Assembly (NCBI RefSeq): GCF_051401765.1
Contig: NC_135073.1
Coordinates: 4,092,001 to 4,156,000, forward strand
DNA length: 64,000 nucleotides
Direction: 5' to 3'
Source: Calliopsis andreniformis
Taxonomy: Eukaryota; Arthropoda; Insecta; Hymenoptera; Andrenidae
Under the pieces are notes generated by a model, which saw only the letters and a program-made list of their open reading frames with translations, had not been told where the DNA came from and made no database searches. The position numbers and the translations under genes were made by a program. Positions 1 to 13,136 of the stretch are shown here, one piece after another. How positions within the stretch are numbered: position 1 is the stretch's first letter; every line of letters begins with the position of its first letter.

Positions 1-160
1 GTTCATAATATATACCAATTTTGTGCACATCGTACATCTCATCAGTATTCGATCGGTGTCACATGTTGAGAAAACTATAGGTTTTCTTATAGTATAGTAA
101 TTGATGTATATTCTTTACATTTGTTTCGCATTTCTATTATATCTTAAAATTAACTACATA

Positions 161-402
161 TTAACACGTTAACTGCCACTTTAACTTCATTAAAAATTCT
201 ATCACTTTGGCTGTGATTCCAACTTTAAAGAAAATTGTTTTTAATTCATTTTCATGATTATTTTAAAATGTTTTGTCTCTTTTACTAAGTGTCGCTGAAA
301 TTCTGTATATTACTATTATTCATGATTATGTAACTTACCATTATTCACAATCATGTAAAAATTGTCACCCACATATGGGTGACATGGCAGTCAACGTGTT
401 AA
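161..402. mobile_element. piggyBac-like MITE flanked by TTAA
   Basis: The left end reads TTAACACGTTAACTGCCA and the right end TGGCAGTCAACGTGTTAA, so the termini are inverted copies (one mismatch) that begin and end with TTAA. TTAA target duplication is the hallmark of piggyBac transposons. The interior is AT-rich with no open frame, so this is a non-autonomous element. Just inside the right end lies a small inverted repeat (GTCACCC...GGGTGAC, 364-383). The family assignment rests on TTAA plus the inverted ends only; no transposase is present. Confidence 0.7.
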
Positions 403-2726
403 TTACAGTAATTGTATTATTACTTGTTAATTAATGGTTGGTCTAAGCAATAAATGTCGGTTGCTACTAATAAATCTGGAATTTTTCAAACTTCTGAAAT
501 TGTTCGAATAGTCATGAGCGGTATTATATGTTGTGACCCTATCGTACCTGTTAAGAATTAATTGCATCAGTATTAGGACTATGATTCATTAATATCAATC
601 TTTTTGTAGTGACAGACTACCTTAAGACTAACTATTTTTACCGTTTTCTATTCGCTTATTTCAATGCCCTTTTTCGTGTTTCAACATTAAATAACCGAAT
701 AAATGTAGTTTCTACAAAATTAAGTGGAGTTGCTCTACAAGTTCTTTCGTTACAAGAGAACTCGCAAAAGTTCTTAAAAGAAGTTCACACAAATTTTGAA
801 CGTTTTTGAAAAATTTTAATGTCACTTATTTAACAGACCTGTGTTTTAGACACAGGGAATAGATGTATCAAGTTAGAGGACATACAACATGATACCTATT
901 TGCAAGAGCAGATGCTTAAGCCCCCTCGTATTATGGCGCCGCCTCTTTCACGACACCCCTTTCCCGCAGGAAAAGTGTTAGAGCTGTCGCCACAATAGCA
1001 TCAACTGACAATAAATAAATACTTATTAAATTCATTCACCTTGTATTGAATGTTGATGTTATAATTGTCGTAAAAATATGTCTTAGTAAATTAAATTTTC
1101 ATATCTCATACAAACGTAACACTAAAATATTTCATAACAATTTTTCTAAAAAAATTTCAAGTAGCCAAGAACAAGTATAAAGAAATTCTGTATGTATAGC
1201 ATTAAATAGAATAAAATGGGAGACATGTTTTCCTAGTTGAACTATGAGAGTTGAAGTCTCAATTGTTATAACAGGATCCTTTAAAAGAGTTTAAAGTCTG
1301 GTTGGTTTCGAAACACAAAACCTTTCACGAACTTAGATTCTCGAGCAGAGTCACGATTAATCACGAATACTCGAGAGACTTCTCTGTCGCATCCAAATTC
1401 CACGGTTAGTTAGTGCTTATTAGGGCGAACAGTTGGTATTGGAAAATTAGCGAGACCTTTGAATAATTCATCTAATAGTACTATGCTATCGGTATCATGT
1501 TACACAATTTGACAGGAACTGTTCATTAACTTGACACGTGACAGAGGTGGCGTTTAGTATCTTGGATGGTATCACTTGGCGTTCTGACTGCTTCCTTGAT
1601 CGACATGTTGTAAATGATTGTCGACCTTAAACAATGTCTCAATAAATATTTTATCATACACTATCGTGCAGACAACACCAATTAAACATAATGTTGTCAC
1701 TGTAAGATGTGTGATAAGCAGCAAGTAATGAAAAGAAAAAAATGTTGCATTTTATTAAATGCTACGTTGAAATAGTTATTAATTGTTCCTTTTCATCATA
1801 TAATGGGGCGTATTATGTAATCTATTTTATAATATTCATTTCAATAGGCTCTCTCGTACTATTTTTTAATTATTTTCGTTGTTCAAGTAAAATTATTTTT
1901 TGCGACGTTTGATGATTAATGATTTTTTCGATTTTAATATTATTTTCTTTTGAATGAATAAGTAAGATTACTTCGGTTACCTGGTAAATAGGTAATATTT
2001 TCTCATTCACTTAAGGTTATTATTTAAATTTTGCTGAATTTTGATCAGCGGCGCCTAGGTTGGATCACTACTGTCAGTTATGACATAAATAATATGTGCC
2101 GTATGACAAGCAATGTATTGTTTGTATACTAAGATATTGATTTAGTTATTAAAGCAATTAAAATTTATGTATAACTACGGTATGTGGTATTCCACTTATA
2201 TGTACAGGTAAACGCAATTCGAATCCTCAAGTTGATCTCCAAAGCAAATCCTCAGAAATTTATGTTTGAACTATTTCTCTAAAATCTATACTTTTGATAC
2301 TATTTTTATTTATAAATTTGGCACATTTATAAGAAGAACAGTTTAGGAGACAGATTGTCTAAATCGTACTTTCTACATGATGTTAAAAAAAAGAGACTTA
2401 TATATAACAAAGTAATTTATCCCTTTAAGAAACTCATCCATATACATAATAAGAGGTGCCTTTAGAGACTAAGCTGCAATATTCAATATTAACTTGTGAA
2501 GAAACTAGTGGCAAGTAGGAAATAAACGTAAACCATCTTAAGTGGTACAATTTATACAACTCTCCTCTGTGTAGTAGGCTACTAGGCAACTCAACCTGTC
2601 AATGCATTAATAATAATCAAACGCAATAGAAAATCGGAACGTATTAAAACAAAGAATCGATACCTGCAAAGCTTTCCACTTATAAAGGTCCTTTAACGAT
2701 AGCAATAGTAATTAACGGAACTGGAA
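403..2726. other. AT-rich spacer, no gene seen
   Basis: Mostly AT-rich DNA with many stops in all frames. A small GC-richer pocket lies near 915-1000. The only open frame over 60 codons (609-809, plus) begins at GTG, has ordinary AT-driven composition and resembles no family I know. I see no RNA gene, clear promoter or repeat copy. Confidence 0.6.
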
Positions 2727-3290
2727 ATTGCGAAACGTTATAAATATTTATGTATCGTTAACGTTATCGCAACCAGCAGCACTGTGCGCGACGATTGCCA
2801 TGCAGCCTCGAAAAGCCAGGCAACTGCCACTGCACGAGAGTGTAAAACAATCCATTCGAGCTCTCGCGGTTCTCCTCCCTCTCCTTCGTCGTCACGATCA
2901 GAACCAACGATCGAACTGATCCAATCGTAATTCGAACGTGCCCTTGGTGCGTTTGCGGAGACACGCACGCGGGACGCAAATGAAATTCCCACCCCGTCGG
3001 AAGCAAGTTTTATTTCGTGCCACTTCAAGTCGATAGGGGTTGTGGACCGTTGCGTCGTGGGGTGAAGGTGTGCAGCCGGAGGGGGTAGCAAATAGAAGAG
3101 AAAAGACGGGGCGAAAAAGGAGAGTAAGAGTTTCCATTCTTCGACAAAAGTTCTCGACAACTCGTTCGAACGCCACGACCAAGCCTCTTTCTTCTGGCCC
3201 TTATTTTTCCTGGACGTTGCAGCGGCTCGCGAGAAACTTTTCTCGATCCCTCCAAGGTGTAACATAATATTTTCGCGGTTGGATCGCGTT
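2727..3290. other. CpG-containing GC-rich island
   Basis: A sharp rise in GC and CpG content against AT-rich flanks. Several overlapping open frames occur on both strands (longest 175 codons, minus, 2738-3265), as expected when stop codons are scarce. None shows a recognisable domain, and the minus frame is low in conserved-looking residues. Most likely a conserved non-coding or regulatory block; a coding or UTR exon is not excluded. Confidence 0.5.
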
Positions 3291-4159
3291 GAAGCTGGAG
3301 AAAATGCGAAACGTGTTCTCTTGTAACGTCGTTAACAGTTTTTGCGTTTTAATATTACGGGGTTAGGAAAATTGAATGGTGGATTAGTGAACTTTCTTAA
3401 ATTTGCATGGTTACCACGGTGAAAATTGTGCTTGCTGGATTAAATAGGTCCTGGGAGTTAATAAACCTATGTGCCATTGAATAAATTTAGAAATGACAAC
3501 TCTGAGTAATCGTATTCTGAATTTACCTAGGTCTGAGATTCTTTAAAAGATTTACTAATTTTTAGCATCTATTTTCTACAAAACTGTGGATAATAACTGA
3601 GTTTTTAACTACATATTTACTTATTCAAAAACTTGTTTCAGAAATATGGAAAGCATGTGGTTATAGTTATTTAATACGAACATCTAGATATACTAAATAT
3701 AGCCTACTGTAATACATACCAGTTAATTTCATCATAATTATAGGAAATAAAAATAAAATACTATGGGTACCTATTACTGCTATCATTTGTTTATTCCAAA
3801 CAGTATCTTTATCATAATAGTATATCTAAAATGATACATGTAACATGAAAGTAATTAAGATGTAAGGGTAATTTCCTATTACCAGTGTGCATAAGTTTGC
3901 GGCAGGGAAATTACTTTGGATGAATTAGAAATTAGTTAGAATTGATTTGAGTGAAGTTTTAAGAAACTCGAAGTGGACTAGAATTGTCTTCAAGTGACTA
4001 AACTTACGACTAAGCTTAAGGTGATTGAAGTTATTAGACACCAAATTTAAGTTTATTAAAGTAGCCAGAAACTCGTCAAGAGTTGATACTTTATCTCCAA
4101 ACTCCGTGATTAAATTATACTCTTCACATTTACTTGTGCATCATCTTAGACTTCATGTT
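3291..4159. other. AT-rich spacer, no gene seen
   Basis: AT-rich DNA dense in stops. Around 3935-4060 there is a loose purine-rich quasi-repetition of short words such as AAGTG and GACTA. No gene or RNA signature was found. Confidence 0.5.
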
Positions 4160-4239
4160 TTAACACGTTCCGTGCTACGTGGGGCGTATATCTTCCAAAT
4201 CCAAGTAACCAAAAATGGGTCTGACACGGAACGTATTAA
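4160..4239. mobile_element. 80-bp TTAA-flanked mini palindromic element
   Basis: The left end TTAACACGTTCCGTG is matched in inverted orientation by the right end CACGGAACGTATTAA, with TTAA at 4160-4163 and 4236-4239. Size, TTAA flanks and the TTAACACGTT start resemble the element at 161-402, so it is probably a very short piggyBac-like MITE. The interior is about 50 bp with no coding potential. Confidence 0.6.
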
Positions 4240-4539
4240 TAAATATTAATACGTGTCATCTAAAAAATGAATCCAAATACCAAACCACACAAATAGTTCA
4301 GTTCTTAAATAATTGTGACAGGATTAGATAATGCATCGCGTGAAGAAAGCAATTTTCTTTACAACAGCCCAGCAGTCCTCTCTTTCGCGAAAGTATATCG
4401 TGCTACATATAAATTTCCTCGACCAGTAATTAAATTCATAAGGTAACTCCGTAATCGTAGAGTACCTAATCGTGACACGGTACTCCAGCAACGTTCTACC
4501 ATTGAGCCAAGCCAAGAACGTTCGTTCGGCGAGTAACTG
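4240..4539. other. Spacer, no gene seen
   Basis: Mixed AT-rich sequence. A 63-codon minus frame (4324-4515) has no recognisable features. Confidence 0.4.
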
Positions 4540-5040
4540 TTTTCGGCAAATCCAATTCTCGTAAGAGTAATCAGAAGAATAATACGCGAGAGGTACGAAG
4601 GCGCGAAAACATATTTTCGGAGGACTAATTAAAGTTCTGCATTATTACAGGCCAGCCCCGTCTCCAACACTCGGCTGAGTTTTAATCTGGCGAAGTAATA
4701 TCTTAGGCTACATTAGGTCTTACCCTCCACCAGTAGGTGGATCGCGAACCAAAATGATAGAGGAATGGCAGGGGCGAGCATAAGCCGTCTGCCTGCCGGC
4801 TAATCAATGATTCAACTCACCAATTACGAAGGCGCCTCGAAAAATATCCTCCTTTCAGACCTTCCCCTCCGATCCCTACACTCCTGGCATGTCTGAAATA
4901 TTCACGAGCCGCACCTCGCTTCAATTCTATCCCTTTCCATCCCTGTTCTGTTCGTTCTTTACCCGTCCAACCTCCTGTCATCCCTCTCCATCTCTGTCAT
5001 GTGCGCGGACACGCGTGAGAGATGTTATCTAGATCTGACT
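4540..5040. other. GC-richer, pyrimidine-rich island
   Basis: GC-enriched stretch with CpGs. Its second half (about 4850-5010) is a long C/T-rich tract on the plus strand (repeated TCCCT, CCATCC and CTGT words). No open frame of interest. The start of the block holds homeodomain-type words (TAATCAATGATT near 4800). Best read as a non-coding conserved or regulatory block. Confidence 0.4.
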
Positions 5041-6682
5041 AGTCGCAAAAAATCTTTCAGAATCTTTTGGAAAAGATTTCCAAGGATACCTAGATGATAT
5101 ATGTATAGAAAATCAGGTACCATATTATTACTCTTCGTTTAGTTGTAATGAAAGTAGGTTCAAAGTGAAGGGATATTTTATTCGAAAATTTGTAATAGAA
5201 GAATATTTCGAAACATTATTTGGAAACGATCTTTCAAACCAATTTACTTGTCGTATTTCGAACAGACAATTGCCGTCGTGCGTTTTCAAGGGATTTTAAT
5301 ATTTCTATAGATATTGCTCTGTCAGCGGATGGTACGTGTGACCATTTCGGGCTGATACCTACCATCGTTCACTGTTAACTTGCGGAAATATACGATCATA
5401 ATCTGTTACCTTGGCAAGACACCTTGGACGATCATTCTGCTAATGTTTGGGAACCAGATGGTTGCATTTTCTTTTTCCATTCTATGGAGAATGAAAAGAT
5501 CAAAGACTGAACAAGAGAGAGATTTGTAACAGAGACTTTCTAGCAAGAAAGTTAGATAGTCATTAGCATAATAACATAATCGAAGAAACAGAAGGAGAAA
5601 TATGGCAACCAATAAAATTATTGGGAGTGACACTATGCAAAAACATATAGCACACTCTTCGATATTATAAATTAGAATTTGACATGCGAAAGGAATCTTG
5701 GTGAAGAGAGTGATGGAAGTTAGGGTTTAGCTGAATTTCTTACTAGAGTTCAACTTAAGTCTATGTACCATTCACATTAATGACTGATGAACCCAGTCTC
5801 GTTTAAATTTTTCCAACTGGAACTCTAGACAAAGTATTTCAATTACCAACAGAGTTTTAACTGTGCGATCTCCAAAGACGGCAAGCCAATTCCATAAAAC
5901 GATTGTTTGCTTCCGAGTTCGAGATTTACTTGCAACGAAGCTTGCCCGGCGGTAAATGAACTTGGGTTCGATCTACAACCTTATATTCTCATTTTCTTAA
6001 CCGTTTCCTCATTCCCCCGTCTTTTCTCTCTCTTCAAGCATTCCAAATGAAATTTTCCTCGGCTCTGACGTTCAGCTTTCGTTACTGAAAGAAGAAGAAT
6101 GATGACAGGTAGAACGAAAGGCAGGAGGAAGAAGGATGAAAAGTGAATGTAGAAAAAGTTATACATAGAAATAAGATTGACATGGAGGAAAAATAGAAAA
6201 TTAGTGACAAACTAATGCGATAATTGTTATGGACGGATCAGTAAACGTTATATTCAACTGAATAATGAACCATTTGACGATAAAAATGGAAGAACTACAT
6301 CGAAAATGAGCGAGATAGGGAAAAAAGCTTAAGAAAATGTGATGGAGTCACTTAACTATAACTAAGATAAAGACCATAATTACGATGAGGATACAATGCA
6401 TATAATTTGTTTCAGAAATAGATACTTATAAGTATATACTATAGAAAGTTTATAATTGAATTTATCCAAAGAACCGATAAATTTTAGTAAATATATATCT
6501 GGAAATTAATTATTTCAGAGATAAATCAGGCTTTTTGTCAAAGATGGATATATATTTAATTATATGCATATATGGAACAGTGCACTTCTGATAAAAAGTA
6601 GTCACAATGATGATTATTTATTTAAACCTATGATCTTGGACGTTTTTTCAGTTCATTTTGAATAGATAGTAAAATGTAAATA
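5041..6682. other. AT-rich spacer, no gene seen
   Basis: AT-rich with a modest GC rise at about 5870-6110. Short minus-strand frames (5406-5633, 5981-6166) are hydrophobic because of T-rich codons and look like chance. No RNA gene recognised. Confidence 0.5.
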
Positions 6683-6925
6683 CAGTGTGTCCCAGAACTG
6701 GTGCTAAAAGCGAGAAGAAGGTGGTCCTAAATAAAAAAAGACGAAAATGTAGAATAAAAATGTTTTAATATTATGCTTCATTTTCGAGAAAATTAACCTT
6801 TGAATTTTGATCGAGTACAAGTGTACCGCAGTAGAAGTTTAGATATTTGAGGGTAAACGGGGAAAGGAGAATGCTTCCGTTTCACGGTAAAAACAATCAG
6901 TGGTCGGACCGAGCGTTCCTCTGAA
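6683..6925. mobile_element. Family A MITE, left half only
   Basis: Begins CAGTGTGTCCCAGAACTGG and runs through words shared in order with the fuller copy at 36103-36511 (TTCATTTTCGAGAAAATT, then GTAGAAGTTTAGATATTTGAGGG), ending with GGTCGGACCGAGC...TTCCTC. That is the left arm of the palindromic family A element; the inverted right arm is missing. Non-coding. Confidence 0.65.
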
Positions 6926-9554
6926 ATATAGATTAAATAATTACTCACATAGCTTTTTTATATGCTGAGTTAAACTTACGGAGGGTTCACATATTGTAAA
7001 GTAGAAGCTAAATAATATTTGTTAATCTTTGAATTTACGAAAATGTGCTAAACAAATGTCTGTTAATATAACATAGTATTATGATATTTAAATGTTACTA
7101 GATTTTAATTGCAGGATAACTATTTCTTAAGAAAAGACTAATATTTATTCAAAAATACTTAGTAAACATATTATTAGCGATGTAGAAATAAAAAAAAGTT
7201 ATAAAAAAATATGAGTTCGATACCGAAAACAGAAAATAAAGGCTAACAATAAGATACAACCGAAAGTAAAGGAAAATACTGATGATAATACGCAGATAGT
7301 TCAAGGTATTATCATATTTGTAGTATAATTTTACATCAATTTCCGCCTTCTTTGTATTAAATTGTTAATTATAGCAGAGTTTACATCAATTTAAAGTAAT
7401 ACATTACTATCTAATTGAATTTATCAGTATATATAATTGAAATATTAGAAATTTCATATAATTGCATGTATATTGTGTAATATTTGCTAATTTGCATACT
7501 TAATTATACTACACAATAACAGAATATACGAATCATGAAGGAATAAACACTATTCAAATCCGCGCGCATAGTGAAAGCGTTTCGGCGCGCAATTGATGCG
7601 CCACAGTTGCGCTACAATGTCCTACAGAGGGTAGGGAATACCTGACCAAGTGTTGTCATGATCAATCTCTGTTTTGACGAGTTGTAGAAATCGGTTTGAG
7701 AACATTTATGAGTGGTGATTGGTTGTGGCGATTCATAGTGAAAGTAATGGCGAATGTACAAGATTTAACGATGTTGCTACAAAGTTACACTGCTTTTAAC
7801 CTAAAACTAAGGTAAAATCACTTAAACGTGAGCTTAAATTGTTACTTAATGAAGGATACTTCTCTTTCTTCGAGATTGTCGTGGCATAGGAGTGAATAAA
7901 TTAATTTTTTACAAACATTTAATAACCGCACTTTTACAAAGAACTGTGTATAGTATTTGACCTATTTTAACATTTCTTTTTTGTGGTTCTTTCTTTTTTA
8001 TAATGTAAGATTATTCTAGTTAATATTATATAGGTATACACACATATATATATATTTATTTATATAGGTTGCAAAGAAAAATTATAAGCTGAAATTACGT
8101 AATTGTACTAATTTTTAGAAGATTTCGTTTCGTACAATACAATAAGTACCAAAAATTAAGAATGTTTAATTAGTTATCGTATGTAATAATGTATTTACAA
8201 GTAACATAATATTTATCAAATGAAGTCTAATTACATAAATATTTCATCTTATTATATTCTATCAATGCTCATATAAAATGGACACATTTCTACGGTTTAA
8301 ATATCGCTTAGTAGATGTTAACTTTATTAACTGCATTTTCCTTAATATGCTCGTCTATAAACAAAAATTCTCATTGATATAGTTTTATCAATATTTTTCG
8401 ATTTAATTTTCCCTGAATTTGGTATTTTTTATTCTCAGCGTTCCATATTACATCATTTGTACCTATAGTATAAGTTGAGTATGTACTTTTCTTGTTTGCT
8501 TATTAGACTTGCCCGTGAAATTGTACCACGTAAAAACCTCTAGGCCGAAATGGTGCTCTGTTTCCAGAAGAAATATAAAACAGCGTGAAATTGCTCCCCT
8601 TTTGTGAGGAGCAATATCTTTGGTCATTTTAGTCTTAGGTACTGTTTCATTTTAATGGTGTAAAATTTTTGTCGTTATGTATTCTACGTTGAAGTAAACA
8701 TGAAAAATTCGAATGAAACTATACATGCCACAAATTAGTTTTTGGATTTTTCACAGAATGTTTTATAAAATTTTAGTCAGTTAAATTAGACGAGATACTT
8801 CGTAGGGACAAGACGTCGTTTACGTCAGTTTGTTAATCGTACTTTTGTATTGTGTATTGTATAATTAAAATTTGTGGACTCTCAGATATCAAACAAAATT
8901 AGTAATATTTTTGTTAAAGAATAATTTATTTTCTGTATATTCGTAGTAAACGAACTATTTAGTTTATAAGTGTAGAACTTCAAAATATCTTTTGACCGGT
9001 TATGCACACTTTTATGATAGAAGATTAAGTTTATTTAATGTATATAGTATAAAACGACGCCAAGTTTTCTTGAAAAATGTCTAAGATTAATATGAAAATT
9101 TTTTGGATGTTATTATTTCAATTACAATATCAAATCTTTTGTATGAAAGTGATTTAAGGATCAAAATCTCAGTTTCAAAGTAAATATTGACAAAAGGGTT
9201 TGGATAAAATATTTATTCCTACGTTATATTTGACGAGTATTTTTATTTATATACGTTAGAGGCTTAGTTTCATTTATTTATTTACTTTTCTCAAATTCTT
9301 CGTTTATTTTTTAGTGTTTTTCTTATTTTAGTAACATTTACTAGAAATTTTGTTAATATTGTCTACAGTCATAATTTAAATTATTCATAATTATGTAAGT
9401 GAAAACGTCATTCGTATCAGGATACTATAATGTTATGTTTTATATTTCTCTTATATATAGAAAAACTGCTTGAAGTACAGAAAAGATGTTCTTAAAGTAA
9501 TATAAAATTACTCTGTCATAGATTATTAATTTTCCCGTTTATTTTATGTTTCAG
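6926..9554. other. AT-rich spacer with small TA microsatellite
   Basis: Highly AT-rich with no open frame over 60 codons. A short CpG pocket (about 7558-7635) and an imperfect (TA)n run at 8036-8067 are the only distinct items. No gene or structured RNA recognised. Confidence 0.5.
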
Positions 9555-9819
9555 TTTCGTTCTCCACATCGTGCCTCGTGTATTTACTCGTCCAACACAC
9601 AACCAATCGGAGTCAATTATTATTAAAATTATTGTAAAGGAAAGTGCATATATCCATCGCGTTTTTTTAAATTAATTATTTTGTCGGATGCTCCAATTTT
9701 TGTATTCATTACACTCGGTACTTGTGAACTCAAGAAATTCTTGTTAGTGAAAACGTAACATCTGATTACTTCAACAAGAGCGCTACGATCCCGGCTTTTT
9801 CCTCAAAATACCTAAAAAG
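9555..9819 (+). other. Possible non-coding first exon (weak)
   Basis: The segment is bounded by an acceptor-like TGTTTCAG ending at 9554 and a strong donor consensus AAAAAG|GTAAGTGT with GT at 9820-9821. Its first ~90 bases are less AT-rich than the neighbourhood. No frame is open throughout, so if transcribed it would be untranslated. Splice-like sites occur by chance in AT-rich DNA, so this is only a pointer for RNA-seq. Confidence 0.15.
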
Positions 9820-11295
9820 GTAAGTGTAAATTTGCTTGTAAAATACCGAGACTTATGCAACTGTAGAAGGAAATATAAGTAGAAATTTCACAATTATGAT
9901 GGAAAAGTTTATCTCAAATTCTTTCTCAACAAAGTCCATAAAATCGTTTATACAAAAGCTAAAGGTTAACAGGAACAGTGTGATAAGATGGACTTAACTT
10001 TTGATACACACAATTGTGCAATTTTTTTAAAATGGTAGAAGTTATGCAGAAGTAACTTATCCTTAAGGATCATTCGCGTTAGATTTCAAGTAGTTAACAT
10101 AAAATCTAACTTTAAAACTACTTTACGAATATGAACCTATTATTTACTTTATTCTAACTAAAAAATAGTTACATTCGAAAAGTTTTTTTAGGTTGCTTGA
10201 ATGCAAGTGACCTGAAGAACCTTAATGTGAAGGTGGTTTTATTTATGTGCAAATTTTTACCTTGTACTTATAAGTTTGGTGAATTATAGTATGCATTCTT
10301 TTGTCTTCGATTAAGAAATTAATGCAAGTTAATTAATATATATTTAGCGTTAAATCGTTGCAATTTATTCTTTTACCGTGTATTAATTACAGATTACACT
10401 TTTAAGAAATTTAGCTTTAATCTTAATGATCATTTTTCTAAGTTCTTCTTTAGCTATGATCCATAGTTTCAAAATGTACAGATGAATTCTATAAATAAAA
10501 CAAATTTCCTTAGATAATGTTATTCTTTTCGCTAATTTTATTAGCGTACAATTAGTGTATAATCTTTTTCCAAACTCACAAACTGTTTTTCGCTTTTTCT
10601 GAGAAACGTAATTTTTTAATTTGTGTCATTTCTAAAATACATGTTCGATATACATTTCTAGAAAAGTTTAGTTTATTAATTATATACTACATATTATTAT
10701 TTAAAATACATATATTCAAATTATTAGTCAATTAAATATTACATATCACATAATTTTATATTGTTATTAATGAAATAAGATGCAATCAATTACTTAAGAA
10801 GCAAAATGACAATATTAATAATTTGAGATAAACGTTTCAATTTTTAATTGTAAAAAATAATAGTAAAATTTCCAAATTCTACAATTACTTTACTTCTCAC
10901 ATCAAAAGTAAAGAAATTCAACAAAAATGATATGTTAAAGATATAAATATGACAAAGAAAGCAAAAGATATAGTATAATAATTTTCACAATTATGTCTGA
11001 ATCTGTGTCTGAATCTATGAGTCATGTTTGATGTTTGAAGAGTTTGAACCTCACCATTCATTTATTAAGATTGGTCAGGCCGACATATGCCATGCACGAT
11101 TGATTGATATTATATAGACATGTTAAATTAATTTACTTGGGCAATGAAAAATTGCCTGTAACAAAATATATAGAGTATGCAATCAATCATGAGAAAATAT
11201 CCCATATTTTTCAATTTTTTTATAGGTATACGTATAGCTTCAAACTATGAGAAAGATTGGATGTCTAATACTTTATAATTCGTTAAACCATTAGA
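9820..11295. other. AT-rich spacer, no gene seen
   Basis: One of the most AT-rich stretches in the window (especially about 10300-11000), with stops in every frame. No repeats beyond simple A/T runs. Confidence 0.55.
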
Positions 11296-11347
11296 TATTT
11301 ATTAATATTTCTGTAGAGAACTATTTATTAATATTTCTGTAGAGAAC
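11296..11347. repeat. 26-bp tandem duplication
   Basis: TATTTATTAATATTTCTGTA plus GAGAAC occurs twice head to tail, at 11296-11321 and 11322-11347, apparently identical. A recent slippage-type duplication with no coding role. Confidence 0.9.
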
Positions 11348-12885
11348 TAGTAAAAATTTGAAAAGGTTACGCTGCGTTCAATAGTTTATGAATCTCTGTA
11401 GCTTTAGTATCAATTTCAGTTAGTGTAATTTATTTTTTCTGTTTGCTTCAATAGCGATGAAGTAGAAAGAGGGACTGTATACCAAACATGGCGATTTGTA
11501 GCACGGAACGTGCCTTATCTTCGCCCTAAAAATAGTGCACACGCCTAAGTGATTTAACGCCTAAACACTTCGATATAGCTGCAATTTTAACAAGAGTTAT
11601 TACGCAAACAGTAACCACGTGTGTAGCCCAATAACCTTTCAATAATTTTACGTGGAATAGGATGGTCTTGAAACGCAGAATATGAAAAGATAAACTGTTA
11701 CAGATTCAAGTACATGTTTAGAAATAAATAACCTCTATTACGTTTTTCTTAATTGGCGATCATTAGGTTATAGTAAAATGTGATTAGTAAAAAATAATTT
11801 TGCCTTTATTTCTAATGACATAATAATTGGTACCACATTTGTATTGTTTATCTTATACCTATAAAGTAGTCATTGCAAGAATCTATAGTAATATAAGGAA
11901 AGAAATTTTTTACATAAAAATGATTAGTTTCGTTTCTCTCAGAAGTTGGAATAATACAAGTTTTATGTACGATTTTTTAAATTAAATTTTAAACTACTCA
12001 ATTAAAGGGTAGCGAAGGATATCGATTTGTATACTTGAAAACTACTTTGGCGAAATGTACAGATTATCAGGTCTTTGGATCTATTCAGAACTCAGTTCAT
12101 CTCATCTCAAGATTAGTTCTGACACTGAGTAAACTGAGTTCACATCATAGTGCACTTAGTTCATTGCTGCATCTTCGACTGTAGTTTGATGTTGTGAAGG
12201 AATTCCTCTACTTTAAAAATTTATTAAAGGATCAAGTACTTCTACATGTGCCGTATTAGACACAACACCGTCTATTTCTTAAGGTTTTATTTTTACTCAT
12301 TTATGAAATATGAAGCTCTCCTTTAGAACTTGTTTACACTTTAGTCAGAAAAAGCTTTTCCCTCGTATCTTGTTTGTTACGGTAATTCGATATTCTTCCC
12401 TTATCATCACTCCAGCTTTTAACCACCGATCGATAAATAGGTACAAGTATTTGAATTAGTCTTCTAGAATAGAAAATTGTGTATTCTATAATATAACTAA
12501 GATTAAATTAAACTATAGAGGATATTTCACGTAACTGGGCCAGACTATAACTCTTAAACGGTAAGAGATCGAACAAATTTCATTAGACAAACTTAATAAG
12601 TATTGGATGATGCGTGTTTCGGCGTATGTGTTTACTCCGAAAATGGAAGTGTTCATGACGTCTATGAGTATGATGAAGACGACAATTGTGAACGTGAACT
12701 GAGAACAAGAAAGTTGAAATATGGTCCGAATGAATTAATTTTCAATCCAAGTGCACTAATACTTTTTTGTGGAGGATAAGTAGAATCATCTGATGGTGTA
12801 CAAAAAATGTAGTTTCGTAGAAAAAAAATAGTACGTCTAGTAGTAGTAGTCTAGTAGTATGTATATGGTTAATCGTCTCTACGTA
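11348..12885. other. AT-rich spacer, no gene seen
   Basis: Mixed AT-rich DNA. A small GC-richer pocket occurs near 11480-11640. A TAGTAG trinucleotide run lies at about 12835-12860. The minus frame 12742-12948 overlaps the family A fragment and is not a gene. Confidence 0.5.
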
Positions 12886-13034
12886 CTCTAGAAGCATACT
12901 CCTTTCCCCGTTTACTCCACAAGCGCCTAAAACTGTAATTGGGTACACTTGTACTGTCTTATGTTTTTATATAGCATCTTTTAGCATCTTATATAGCACC
13001 TTTTCGTTTGTACCACCAGTTTTGGGACCCCCTG
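12886..13034. mobile_element. Family A MITE, right half fragment
   Basis: Contains GTTTACTCCACAAGCGCC, matching the middle of the full copy (36334 onward), and ends TACCACCAGTTTTGGGAC...CCCTG followed by TA at 13035-13036. It is the inverted right terminus of the same element found at 6683 and 36103, with an internal deletion. Confidence 0.65.
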
Positions 13035-13136
13035 TATATTAATATTATATTAAACTAAAATGTCATTTAGTTTCAAATTAATAAATATACTGTCAAGATA
13101 TAAGATGATAAAAATGTAAAGATATTATAGTTGAAG

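Noticed and set aside
2738..3265. 175-codon minus-strand frame in a GC island
   Set aside because: Other long frames overlap it on both strands, no domain is recognisable, and stop scarcity in GC-rich DNA explains the length.
5940..5990. GGGTTCGATC resembling a tRNA T-arm
   Set aside because: No matching anticodon or acceptor stems can be drawn around it.
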